Below, piece by piece: positions 9,884 to 17,985 of a stretch of 64,000 nucleotides of DNA. The stretch comes from Sporobacter termitidis DSM 10068 (GTDB lineage: Bacteria; Bacillota; Clostridia; Oscillospirales; Oscillospiraceae). The stretch lies in contig NZ_FQXV01000005.1 of NCBI RefSeq assembly GCF_900130065.1, positions 124,001 to 188,000 on the forward strand, given 5' to 3'. A program made the position numbers and the translations under genes. Position 1 is the first letter of the stretch, and each line of letters begins with the position of its first letter. The notes under the pieces are model-generated. The model searched no databases. It was not told the origin of the DNA and worked only from the letters and a program-made list of their open reading frames with translations.

Positions 9884-10930
9884 TCACCCCGCGACCTTGT
9901 ACGGCGACGGGACCGTTGCGTGGGCAAGGTCGTTTATGATCCTGATGTTCTCAAGGGGCGTGCTCTGCGGAATGCCGCAGCCCGCCATGACGATGTACGG
10001 ATATCCGTCCAGGGCGGCGATAATGTCCTGGTAGGCCTTGCGTACCGTGGCCGGGTCCTCCATCAGGATGACGCCCACGGGGTCGACGTTGCCGCCGATG
10101 ACGACTCTGCCGTTTAAAATCTCGGCCGCGCGGCGGATATCGACCTTGTAGTCCACGGAGAGGATATCGGTGCCGCTCTCCGGAATCAGGTCGATGCGGT
10201 CGTTGATATCGCCGCAGATATGCAGGGTGGTCAGCAGCCCCTTGGATTTGAACCAGTCGAAGGTTTTTTTCAGGTACGGCAGGGAAAGCTCCTCGAAGAC
10301 CCTTTTGGAAACCATGTCGCCGGACGCGGACGGGTCGGCCAGGCTGCCGATCGTGGCGCCCAGGCCGATAACCTCCTCGTGGCAGGCCTTGAACAGCTCA
10401 AAGGTGAAGTCCAGCAGGGCGCGGACGGCGGCCTTGTCGCGGATGCTCTCGCGCAGCAGGCGTTCCGCGCCGTAGAGCAGGCCGGCCTGCGTGTAGATGC
10501 CCCACGAGCCGACGATCACGTGATACGTGCCGTTCCCCAGCGGGATCAGGTATTTCGCGGTTTCCACCGCCTGCTGATAATAGTAATAGTCCCTGACGCG
10601 GGCGGGATCGATTTTGTCAAGCTCCGAAATACTTGTAATGAGCGGCTCGAGGACGTCCGGCGAGCCGTGCTCGCGGAACTTGACCTTTCCGCCCAGCGCG
10701 CCGACCGCCAGCGTGCCGTTGAAGCCGGCGTGGAGGTAATCGCCGCCGTGGTCCCGGGCAATGGCGTATGTCAGTTCCGCCTGCTCCTTTGGCGGCAGCT
10801 GCCAGAATTGCTCGAGCGTCAGGCCCTTTTGGCGCACGACAACGGACTGTGCGTTGACGGTCGTCGGCAGGCGGTCGGGCGCGCGGCCGCTGGTGACGGC
10901 GTCTATGACTTCCTTCGGCGTCATGCTCAT
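9884..10930 (-). CDS. Zinc methyltransferase of the MtaA/uroporphyrinogen decarboxylase superfamily
   Basis: 348-residue UroD-fold protein. The zinc ligands of the MtaA/MtbA methylcobamide:thiol methyltransferases are present: His237 and Cys239 in LHICG and Cys318 in MAGCGIP. True UroD decarboxylases lack this HxC...C set. It overlaps the corrinoid-protein stop by ATGA (start 10930), so the two are translationally coupled and probably act together, moving a methyl group to or from the corrinoid. It is most like the plus-strand copy at 11992-13020 (shared SASGDM, HICG, TPLEN blocks). Methyl donor and acceptor unknown. Confidence 0.9.
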   Translation of the reverse strand: MSMTPKEVIDAVTSGRAPDRLPTTVNAQSVVVRQKGLTLEQFWQLPPKEQAELTYAIARDHGGDYLHAGFNGTLAVGALGGKVKFREHGSPDVLEPLITSISELDKIDPARVRDYYYYQQAVETAKYLIPLGNGTYHVIVGSWGIYTQAGLLYGAERLLRESIRDKAAVRALLDFTFELFKACHEEVIGLGATIGSLADPSASGDMVSKRVFEELSLPYLKKTFDWFKSKGLLTTLHICGDINDRIDLIPESGTDILSVDYKVDIRRAAEILNGRVVIGGNVDPVGVILMEDPATVRKAYQDIIAALDGYPYIVMAGCGIPQSTPLENIRIINDLAHATVPSPYKVAG

Positions 10931-11604
10931 CCGCCCACCGCCTCCCTCTCGCCGGGCTCGAGACCCAGCAGGGTTTTAGCCAGCCGCACCGCCTCGGCCG
11001 CGTTTCTGGAATAGCCGTCCGCGCCGATCTTCCTGGCAAACCCCGCCGACACGGGCCCGCCGCCCACCATGACCTTGAACCGGCGGCGAATCCCCTGCTC
11101 GTTCAGGATGCGGATGACCTCCGCCATGCCGTTCATCGTCGTGGTCATCAGCGTGGAGATGAGGATCAGCTCGGCGTCTTCGGCTTTGGCGCGCTCGACA
11201 AAATCCAGGGGAGGAACGTCCCGGCCCAGGTCGACCAGCTCAAAGCCGCCCGCCTCCGTCATGATCTTGACAAGGTTTTTGCCGATGTCGTGGGTATCGC
11301 CCTCGATCACGCCGATCACGGCCTTGGGCTTGCGGGCGTGCCCGTCGGTCCTGAGCTGCGGCTTGAGCACGTCAAGACCCTTGTACATCGCGTCCGAGCA
11401 GAGGATCAGCTCCGGGACGAAATACTCCTGCTCCTCAAAAAGCTGGCCGGCTCTGTCCATGCCGTCGGCGAGGCCCCGGTCAATCGCCTGATAGGCGTCG
11501 TACCCCTCCGCCACCACGAGGCGGGAGTATTCCTCCGCTCTGTCCTCTTCCATTTCCAGCACGGCGTCCGAGAGCGCCTTGTGCAGCTCCGCTTCTCTTG
11601 ACAT
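10927..11604 (-). CDS. Corrinoid (B12-binding) methyltransferase protein, MtbC/MttC/MtaC type
   Basis: 225-residue two-domain protein: an N-terminal helical cap (residues 1-90, methionine-synthase cap type) and a Rossmann B12 domain with the DxHxxG motif, where His105 in GDTHDIGKN is the lower cobalt ligand. Later corrinoid-binding segments (STLMTTTM, VGGGPVS) are present. It carries the methyl group between partner methyltransferases. It is the first gene of the leftward operon. ATG 11604 follows AGGAGG, which directly abuts the U-tract of a leader terminator-like hairpin. No matching trimethylamine- or methanol-type MT1 partner is visible, so the methyl donor cannot be named. Confidence 0.93.
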   Translation of the reverse strand: MSREAELHKALSDAVLEMEEDRAEEYSRLVVAEGYDAYQAIDRGLADGMDRAGQLFEEQEYFVPELILCSDAMYKGLDVLKPQLRTDGHARKPKAVIGVIEGDTHDIGKNLVKIMTEAGGFELVDLGRDVPPLDFVERAKAEDAELILISTLMTTTMNGMAEVIRILNEQGIRRRFKVMVGGGPVSAGFARKIGADGYSRNAAEAVRLAKTLLGLEPGEREAVGG

Positions 11605-11618
11605 TCAAATTACCTCCT

Positions 11619-11669
11619 AAAAAAATTAAAGCCGGAAATCGTGCGCAAACGCGCAAGATCTCCGGCTTT
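11619..11669 (-). terminator. Leader hairpin with U-tract (possible attenuator) before the corrinoid-protein gene
   Basis: Bases 11628-11669 form a long near-perfect hairpin with an AAAGCCGGA/TCCGGCTTT outer stem and a TGCGC/GCGCA inner stem. On the minus strand it is followed by AATTTTTTT, then directly by the AGGAGG ribosome site of the gene starting at 11604. As the neighbouring upstream gene is divergent, an intrinsic terminator here can only act in the leader of this operon. No known riboswitch consensus is recognisable in the ~75 bases before it. Confidence 0.7.
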
Positions 11670-11720
11670 CCGGTCAACCCAACCCAAGTAAGCTTTAGGA
11701 ACATATATTATTATATATAT

Positions 11721-11732
11721 AACATATATGTT
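11721..11732. promoter_or_regulatory. Perfect palindrome AACATATATGTT, operator-like
   Basis: A 12-base perfect palindrome just downstream of the leftward promoter's -10 box. Related AACATATAT sequences lie at 20451 and 22269, near the promoters of the kinase and yezD-like genes. Position and recurrence suggest a shared regulator site; base composition (AT-rich spacer) could also explain it. Confidence 0.45.
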
Positions 11733-11750
11733 TTAACTGACTTTACGAAA

Positions 11751-11779
11751 AATATATTACAGTCTTTGGCGTTTGTCAA
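11751..11779 (-). promoter_or_regulatory. Sigma-A type promoter of the leftward operon
   Basis: On the minus strand TTGACA (11774-11779), 17 bases, then TATATT (11751-11756). It would start transcription near 11744, giving a ~140-base leader containing the AACATATATGTT palindrome and the terminator-like hairpin. Confidence 0.75.
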
Positions 11780-11831
11780 TAGGAATACCAAGTATTTTTG
11801 CGGGGACAGGCTTTTTTTGTTAAAAACTTAA

Positions 11832-11872
11832 TTGAAAAAACTTTTTGACTGTGGTAGAATGATGCATATAAA
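11832..11872 (+). promoter_or_regulatory. Overlapping sigma-A type promoters of the rightward operon
   Basis: Two overlapping matches: TTGAAA (11832) - 17 bases - TAGAAT (11855-11860), and TTGACT (11845) - 16 bases - TATAAA (11867-11872). Either reads towards the methyltransferase gene at 11992. About 120 bases of leader follow, AT-rich at first; no known riboswitch is recognisable in it. Confidence 0.65.
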
Positions 11873-11991
11873 GCATAGTAAATAAATATGTTTTATATGT
11901 ATTAATATATGAATGAGGTGCGCGGGCCAATCCGAGGCACGCCGGTTCATGCAGCCTTATTTTATAGAAGCTCAAAAGGAGGCTTACGCGT

Positions 11992-13020
11992 ATGACCCAT
12001 ACTGAAATCATCGAGCGGGCGGTCCGGCTCGAACCGCTGGACAGCGTTCCCTTCGCGCTGCTTTCGTCCGGGGCGTGGGCAATCAACAGAAAAGGCGTTA
12101 CCCTTGAGCAGGCGCTGCGGCTGGAGGGACAGGTTATGGCCGACTGGCTGTATGAAGGCTACACCCTGGCCGACTCCGATATCTCCTGGGTGGGGTCGGG
12201 CTACAACAACATCGTCGTCAAGGCCATAGGCGGCAAAATCAAGTGGCGCCGCCAGGGCACGCCCGACGTTGTGGAGCCCCTGCTCGTCTCCGCCGACGAC
12301 GCGGATACGCTCGACCCGGAGGACGTTTCGAAGGACCCCGACATTCGCGTGCTTTATGAGGTGACGCGGCTTTTGGCGGAAAGGGAAAAAGGACGGCGGC
12401 CGGTCGGCGCCAGCATGTGGGGACCCTTTACGCTGACGGGACTGCTCTACGGGGCGGACGCGCTCATGCGGAACGTCTATAAAAACCGCGGGGCGGTGGA
12501 TAAGCTCCTGCGCTTTTCCTCGGAGCTCTACCTGGCCTACATGCAGGGCTATATCGACGCCGGGGCGCGGGTGATTTTTATGGCCGAGCCCTCCGCCTCC
12601 GGCGACATGATCTCCCTGCGGCATTTCAGGGAAGTGGCGATGCCGTACATAAAGGATATTTACGAGCGGCTTTCGGGCAAGGGCCTCATATTGGGTCTGC
12701 ACATCTGCGGCAACACCCAGGACCGGCTGGATTTGATCGCCGAAAGCGGCGCGCAGATCATGTCGCTGGATTATAAGGTGGACCTCGGCCTGGCCAAGGA
12801 GGCGTTCGCGGGGAAAATCGCCTTTTCCGGCAATCTGAATCCCGTCAACGTGGTGCAGAACGGCACCGAGGAGGACATCCGGCGGGAGACGCTGGCCTGT
12901 ATCGGGAAAGGGGGCGCGGGCGGCGGCTATATCGTCATGCCCGGCTGCGACATCCCGCCTGCCACGCCGCTGGAAAATCTGCAGACCATATCAAGAACCG
13001 TGCGGGCATACCAAATTTAA
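11992..13020 (+). CDS. Zinc methyltransferase of the MtaA/UroD superfamily
   Basis: 342-residue protein, paralogue of the product of 9884-10930. Zinc ligand set His237/Cys239 (LHICG) and Cys319 (MPGCDIP) is intact, with SASGDM and TPLEN blocks conserved. First gene of the rightward operon; ATG 11992 follows AAAAGGAGG. It heads the cysK-nifD-nifK-like series, so each nitrogenase-like operon has its own copy of this enzyme. Role by family: methyl transfer between a corrinoid protein and a thiol or other carrier. Substrate unknown. Confidence 0.9.
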   Translation: MTHTEIIERAVRLEPLDSVPFALLSSGAWAINRKGVTLEQALRLEGQVMADWLYEGYTLADSDISWVGSGYNNIVVKAIGGKIKWRRQGTPDVVEPLLVSADDADTLDPEDVSKDPDIRVLYEVTRLLAEREKGRRPVGASMWGPFTLTGLLYGADALMRNVYKNRGAVDKLLRFSSELYLAYMQGYIDAGARVIFMAEPSASGDMISLRHFREVAMPYIKDIYERLSGKGLILGLHICGNTQDRLDLIAESGAQIMSLDYKVDLGLAKEAFAGKIAFSGNLNPVNVVQNGTEEDIRRETLACIGKGGAGGGYIVMPGCDIPPATPLENLQTISRTVRAYQI

Positions 13021-13038
13021 TAAGGCAGGACGATATAT

Positions 13039-13980
13039 ATGGCTAAATATGCGACAAAGCTGACACAGCTGATCGGCAACACGCCGCTGCTCCAGCTGAC
13101 GGATTACGCCGCCGAAAACGGCGTACAGGCAAAGCTCATCGCCAAGCTTGAATACTTTAACCCCCTGAGCTCCGTGAAGGACCGCATCGCGCTGTCCATG
13201 ATCGAGGATGCGGAGGCGGCGGGGAAGCTGGACAAGGACACGATCATCATCGAGCCCACCAGCGGAAACACCGGGATAGGCCTGGCTTTCGTGGCCGCCT
13301 CGAAGGGCTACCGCCTTATTCTCACCATGCCCGACATGATGAGCGTGGAGCGCCGAAACCTGCTGAAGGCCCTGAACGCCGAGCTGGTGCTCACGCCCGG
13401 CAAGGACGGCATGAAGGGGGCCATCAAAAAGGCCGAGGAGCTGGCGGTGCTCTTTGAAAAATCCTTTATCCCGCAGCAGTTCAACAATCCCGCCAACGTG
13501 CGCGTCCACCGGGAAACCACCGCCCTGGAGATCTGGAACGATCTGGACGGGGACATTGCCGCGTTTGTGGCGGGCGTGGGCACCGGCGGCACGATCACCG
13601 GCGTGGGCGAGGTGCTCAAGGAGAAAAATCCGGATGTCAAAATCATCGCCGTCGAGCCCTTCGATTCGCCGGTACTGTCCGGCGGCGTCCCCGGCCCACA
13701 CAGGATACAGGGCATCGGGGCGGGCTTTATCCCCAAGGTGCTCAATACCGGCGTGATTGACGAGATATTCAAAGTGCGCTGGGAGGAAGCCGTGGACACG
13801 GCGCAGGCGCTGGCGCGCACCGAGGGCCTGCTGATCGGCATATCCTCCGCCGCCGCGGCTTTTGCCGCCGCCGGCATCGCCCGCCGGCCCGAATTCGAGG
13901 GCAGAACGGTGGTCGTGCTGCTGCCCGACACCGGGGAGCGCTACCTCTCGACCCCGCTGTTTGACCGCCCGGCCCTGTGA
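13039..13980 (+). CDS. cysK: Cysteine synthase (O-acetylserine sulfhydrylase)
   Basis: Complete 313-residue CysK with [14 protein letters not shown] lysine in [15 protein letters not shown] substrate loop, [10 protein letters not shown] and C-terminal [11 protein letters not shown]. It is 18 bases after the methyltransferase and 52 bases before the nifD-like gene, all co-oriented. The consistent pairing of cysK with both nitrogenase-like pairs implies that sulfide or a thiol is a product of the pathway. It could equally use another nucleophile, as in beta-substituted alanine synthases. Confidence 0.95.
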   Translation: MAKYATKLTQLIGNTPLLQLTDYAAENGVQAKLIAKLEYFNPLSSVKDRIALSMIEDAEAAGKLDKDTIIIEPTSGNTGIGLAFVAASKGYRLILTMPDMMSVERRNLLKALNAELVLTPGKDGMKGAIKKAEELAVLFEKSFIPQQFNNPANVRVHRETTALEIWNDLDGDIAAFVAGVGTGGTITGVGEVLKEKNPDVKIIAVEPFDSPVLSGGVPGPHRIQGIGAGFIPKVLNTGVIDEIFKVRWEEAVDTAQALARTEGLLIGISSAAAAFAAAGIARRPEFEGRTVVVLLPDTGERYLSTPLFDRPAL

Positions 13981-14032
13981 CCGGCGCGGCGAATCCCCGA
14001 AACTATCATTATAATGCGGAGGAGTATATATA

Positions 14033-15586
14033 ATGAGCTATTTGCAAAACAAAGAGCCGCCAACCCGTGAGGCCCGCCTTGGCGCCTGCATCGTCTACGG
14101 CGGCACCCTTTGCGACCTGGCCGGCAAGGGCAGCCGCTGCGGCTGCCTCCAGGACGGCAGCCGCAGCTTTTCCCAAGGCTCCATCTGCCTGCTGCTGCCC
14201 GGTATTTCCATACTGAACACGCTGCCGGACAACGTCAATCTGGTCCACGGCGCCGTGGGCTGCGGGGCCTGCTCCCATTCGCAGAACGCCAACACCCGCT
14301 CGGGCGGAAACCTGCGCACCGGCGCGGCGCGGGACGCGGTATGGCTGTCCACCGCCCTGAACGAGACCGACGTCATATCGGGCGCGGAAAACAAGCTCTA
14401 TAACGCCATTCTTGAGGCCGACCGCCTTTACCGGCCCAAAACCATCACGGTGGTCGTCAGCTGTGTGCCGAGCATCATCGGCGACGATGTGGACGGCGTG
14501 ATCGAGCGGGCGCGGCCCCATGTGGCGGCGCGCATCGTGCCCGTCCACTGCGAGGGCTTCAAGACAAAGATCTGGGCCACCGCCTACGACGCGGTTTACC
14601 ACGGCCTGGCGCGCGCGCTCTTCGAGGACCCGAAATGGAACGAGCCCATCATCAGGGACGATCTTTACGAGGAACGCCTGGCGTATCGGAAGGCGCACAC
14701 CGTCAACCTGCTCACCGTTTCCTCCATGGGGCTCGCCGACGAGCAGGAGCTGACGCGGTACCTGAACGCTTTGGATCAGACCGTCAACGTCTTTCCGAAT
14801 TTCGCCGACCCGGATAAGGCGTACGCCCTGAAATACGCGGGGCTTTCCGTCAGCACCTGTCCGACCCACGACGATTACCTGCTGGATTATCTGCGCGAGG
14901 AATACGGCGTGCCCTATATCATCAGGCACATGCCCATCGGCATCGACAACACCAGCGCCTGGATACGCGATATCGCCGCGCAGCTCGGCAAAAGCGGCGC
15001 CGCCGAGCGTCTGATCGAGCGCGAAACCGCCGAGCTCAACGCCGCGCTCGAAAAGTACCGCCCGTTTTTCAAGGGCAAGCGCGTCTTTATCAGCGCCGGC
15101 GAATTCCGCGCGCTGGCGACCGCCAACCTGCTGCACGACCTGGGCTTTGACATTGCGGGCATCCGCTCCTTCCACCATGACGAATTCGCCAACGTGGAAT
15201 ATGAAAAGCTGCTGAAGAACGCCGGAGAGGACCTGATGATCAACATCGCCAACGTCCAGCCCTTTGAGGAGGCGAACCTGCTCAGGACCATGAAGCCCGA
15301 TCTTTTCCTGGGCCACTGGAACGACAACTCCACCGCCACGAAGCTCGGCATCCCCTCCCATGTCATTTATAACACCGGCCTTGCCTACATCGGCTACCGC
15401 GGCGCCTTTGAGCTGGCCCGCCGGCTTTACCGGCAGCTGGCCAGCCCGGCGTTCAACAAAAATCTCAGCAAATTCGTCCGGCTGCCTTATAAAGACGACT
15501 GGTACGGCAAAAATCCCTTTGCCTACATAAAATCCAATCTGGATTTGCCGGAGGACTATACCGGAAAGGAGGCGCCGGCCCTATGA
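14033..15586 (+). CDS. Nitrogenase-like component 1 alpha subunit (NifD/NifE/BchN superfamily), copy B
   Basis: 517-residue NifD-like protein. Cys52 (GSICLLLPG), Cys77 (HGAVGC) and Cys144 (SCVPSIIGDD) match the P-cluster ligands and Cys276 (STCPTHDDYL) the FeMo-co cysteine. NifD Gln191 and His195 correspond to Trp181 and Tyr185, and the His442 position appears to be Tyr (GIPSHVIYN). Extra cysteines at 19, 27, 36 and 38 recur in position, not sequence, in copy A. ATG 14033 follows GGAGGAG. The stop overlaps the NifK-like start (ATGA), so the subunits are translationally coupled. The copies are clearly diverged and may act on different substrates. Confidence 0.9.
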   Translation: MSYLQNKEPPTREARLGACIVYGGTLCDLAGKGSRCGCLQDGSRSFSQGSICLLLPGISILNTLPDNVNLVHGAVGCGACSHSQNANTRSGGNLRTGAARDAVWLSTALNETDVISGAENKLYNAILEADRLYRPKTITVVVSCVPSIIGDDVDGVIERARPHVAARIVPVHCEGFKTKIWATAYDAVYHGLARALFEDPKWNEPIIRDDLYEERLAYRKAHTVNLLTVSSMGLADEQELTRYLNALDQTVNVFPNFADPDKAYALKYAGLSVSTCPTHDDYLLDYLREEYGVPYIIRHMPIGIDNTSAWIRDIAAQLGKSGAAERLIERETAELNAALEKYRPFFKGKRVFISAGEFRALATANLLHDLGFDIAGIRSFHHDEFANVEYEKLLKNAGEDLMINIANVQPFEEANLLRTMKPDLFLGHWNDNSTATKLGIPSHVIYNTGLAYIGYRGAFELARRLYRQLASPAFNKNLSKFVRLPYKDDWYGKNPFAYIKSNLDLPEDYTGKEAPAL

Positions 15587-16920
15587 GCAGCTATATTGAA
15601 CGCCCGCGCTATTTTTGCTCCCTGGGCGGGGCGCTTTCCACGCTGGAGGCCCTGCCCGAAACCATCCCCATCCTGCACTGCGCCATCGGCTGCGCGGGCA
15701 GCATCGCCTGGGCCCAGAACGGGGGCTCCGCCCTCCAGGTGGGCGGCTACTGCGGCGGTCTCGCCGTGCCCAGCTCCAACGTGGGAGAACGGGATGTGAT
15801 CTTCGGCGGCATCGACCGGCTGGAAGAGCAGGTCAAAACAACGCTGGAGCTGATGGACGGCCGGCTTTACGTGATCGTCACAGGCTGCGTCACCGAAATC
15901 ATCGGCGACAACGTCCGCGCGGTGGCCGCGGAATTCGCCGGGCAGGGCGTCGACATCGTGGCCGCCAACACGGGCGGCTTCAAGGGGAACTCCTACCTCG
16001 GCTACGACATCGTCCTTTCGGAAATCGTCCGGCAATATGTGAAAAAAGGCGCCGCCGCAAAAAAAGGCAGCGTGAACATCCTGGGCATCGTCCCCTATAT
16101 GGACGGCTTCTGGCGCGGGAACCTGACCGGCGTCCGCCGCCTCCTGGGCAAGCTGGGCATCGAGGTCAACACCTTTTTCACCGACGAGGACACCCTGGAC
16201 GGGCTGAAAAATTCCTCGTCCGCCGAGCTCAACATCGTGCTGTCCGACGTCTACGGCCTGGATACCGCGAAGACCTACGAGGAGGTCCACGGTATTCCCT
16301 ACATAACCGCCGGCCTGCCGGTCGGCCCCACCGCCAGCGGAGAGCTGCTCAGAGCCGTGGCGGGGGCGCTCCGCCTCGACGTGGACGTGGAGGCCATCAT
16401 CCGGGAGGAGAACCGCAAATATTACAAATTCCTCGAGCCGCTGGCGGACGTTTACAACGACGCGGACCTGCAAAAATACGCGGTCATCGTCGCGGACGTG
16501 AATTATGCCGTTTCCATCACCCGTTTTTTGCTGGACGATCTCGGCTGGATTCCGGTGCTCACCCAGTTCACCGACGTGCTGCCGGAGGAGCAGCAGGAGC
16601 AGCTGCGGAAAAAGCTGACGGCGCCCGCCCCCCTCAACGGCCCGAAGGTGGTCTTTGACACGAATGCCAGCGAGGCGATCCGCTATATAAACGAGCTGTA
16701 TCCCAAGCAGGAGTCGGACAAATACGCCGAAACCCTCACTCCGGCCTTTGTCATCGGCAGCGCGCTGGAGCGGTCGCTGGCGCTGAAGCTGGGCGCGCCC
16801 CACCTGAGCGTCAGCTTTCCGATATCGAACCGCGCACTGCTCAGCCGCGGCTATACCGGCTTTGAGGGCGGCCTGACCTTGATTGAAGACTTGCTCAGCG
16901 CGGCGGTCGCCGCCCGATAG
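15583..16920 (+). CDS. Nitrogenase-like component 1 beta subunit (NifK superfamily), copy B
   Basis: 445-residue NifK-like protein with Cys12 (YFCSLGGALSTLEA), Cys37 (HCAIGC) and Cys102 (VTGCVTEIIGDN) at the beta P-cluster positions, plus SSNVGERDVIFGG matching the conserved SMTEDAAVFGG block. ATG 15583 overlaps the alpha-subunit stop; AAAGGAGG lies 10 bases upstream. Same length as copy A, so the short N-terminus is a property of this clade. The following gene is an MtaA-type methyltransferase 20 bases away. Function as the second subunit of a nitrogenase-like reductase is inferred. Confidence 0.9.
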   Translation: MSSYIERPRYFCSLGGALSTLEALPETIPILHCAIGCAGSIAWAQNGGSALQVGGYCGGLAVPSSNVGERDVIFGGIDRLEEQVKTTLELMDGRLYVIVTGCVTEIIGDNVRAVAAEFAGQGVDIVAANTGGFKGNSYLGYDIVLSEIVRQYVKKGAAAKKGSVNILGIVPYMDGFWRGNLTGVRRLLGKLGIEVNTFFTDEDTLDGLKNSSSAELNIVLSDVYGLDTAKTYEEVHGIPYITAGLPVGPTASGELLRAVAGALRLDVDVEAIIREENRKYYKFLEPLADVYNDADLQKYAVIVADVNYAVSITRFLLDDLGWIPVLTQFTDVLPEEQQEQLRKKLTAPAPLNGPKVVFDTNASEAIRYINELYPKQESDKYAETLTPAFVIGSALERSLALKLGAPHLSVSFPISNRALLSRGYTGFEGGLTLIEDLLSAAVAAR

Positions 16921-16940
16921 CAGAACGGAGGGGACTTATT

Positions 16941-17966
16941 ATGAACGACACCTTTTCTCCAAAAGAGCGCCTTTTACGGACGCTGGACAAAAAGTCCGTG
17001 GAGCGGCCGCCGGTGATATGCCCCGGCGGCATGATGAACGCCGCGATCGTCGACGTCATGACCTCCACCGGGCATACCCTGCCGGACGCCCACGGCGACT
17101 GGCAGCTGATGAGCGGCCTGGCCTCGGACGTCAAGGAGCTGACCGGCTTTGAAAATATCGGCATCCCCTTCTGCATGACGGTGGAGGCCGAAGCCTTGGG
17201 CAGCCAGGTCGATTTCGGCACCCTGGAATGCGAGCCGAAGATTCAAAAGGAGGTTTTCGGCAGCGTCGAGGCGGTGGAGTATCTGTCTCCCGGCGCGGTC
17301 TCCAGGAGCCCGCGCGCCGGCGTGGTCCTCCAGTCGGTGGCGGAGCTGTCAAAGCGCTATCCCGACATTCCGGTCATCGGCAGCGTGACGGGCCCTGTCA
17401 GCACCGCCGCTTCCATCGTGGACCCCATGACCTTTTTAAAGCAGCTGCGGAAAAGCCGCGAAACCGCGCATCGCGTCATGGACTATGTGACCGATCAGCT
17501 CATCGACTACGCCCGCCTGCTGGCGGACAACGGGGCGTCGGTCATATCCATCGCCGACCCCACCGCGACGGGGGAAATCCTGGGGCCCAGGTTTTTCGAC
17601 GATTTCGCCGTGCCGTATCTGAACAAGCTGGCCCTGGCCGTGAAAGAGCTCGGCGTGCCTGTCATCATCCATATCTGCGGCGACGTCAATATGGTAAAGC
17701 CCATGCTGGCAAAGCTGCGCAGCGACGCGCTGAGCGTGGACGCGATGGTCAGCCTCAGAAAGCTCAAATCGGAGCTTGACGGCGTCACCGTCATGGGAAA
17801 CGTCAGCACCTACCTGCTGGAGTTCGGCGAGGAACGCGCGGTGCAATCGGCCACGCAGGGCCTGAAAGCCGCCGGCATCGATATCATCGCGCCGGCCTGC
17901 GGCCTGAGCACCTCCACGCCCCTGCGCAATATCAAGGCCCTCACCCATACCGTTACAGACGACTGA
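16941..17966 (+). CDS. Methylcobamide:thiol methyltransferase, MtaA/MtbA type
   Basis: 341-residue UroD-fold methyltransferase closest of the four here to archaeal MtaA/MtbA: the N-terminal region has TGHTLPDAHGDWQLM and GFENIGIPFCMTVEAEA as in those enzymes. Zinc ligands are His244/Cys246 (IHICG) and Cys320 (APACG). In methanogens such enzymes methylate coenzyme M; Clostridia are not expected to make coenzyme M, so the acceptor here is probably another thiol. ATG 16941 follows GGAGGGG. Located between the nifK-like gene and the RACo-type activator. Confidence 0.9.
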   Translation: MNDTFSPKERLLRTLDKKSVERPPVICPGGMMNAAIVDVMTSTGHTLPDAHGDWQLMSGLASDVKELTGFENIGIPFCMTVEAEALGSQVDFGTLECEPKIQKEVFGSVEAVEYLSPGAVSRSPRAGVVLQSVAELSKRYPDIPVIGSVTGPVSTAASIVDPMTFLKQLRKSRETAHRVMDYVTDQLIDYARLLADNGASVISIADPTATGEILGPRFFDDFAVPYLNKLALAVKELGVPVIIHICGDVNMVKPMLAKLRSDALSVDAMVSLRKLKSELDGVTVMGNVSTYLLEFGEERAVQSATQGLKAAGIDIIAPACGLSTSTPLRNIKALTHTVTDD

Positions 17967-17985
17967 ATTTGTTAGGAGTGACCCC

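Noticed and set aside
11605-11750. SAM (S-box) riboswitch or T-box in the leader of the leftward operon
   Set aside because: Sulfur context made it attractive, but neither the S-box core nor a T-box sequence is present; only an unassigned hairpin with U-tract remains.
433-16920. Calling the NifD/K-like pairs a molybdenum nitrogenase
   Set aside because: Residues matching Gln191, His195 and His442 are not conserved, NifK is short, and there are no nifH, nifE, nifN or nifB genes nearby.
9884-17966. Uroporphyrinogen decarboxylase (hemE) assignment
   Set aside because: The full-length UroD-fold proteins carry HxC...C zinc ligands and sit with a corrinoid protein and RACo, as methyltransferases do; no other haem genes are present.
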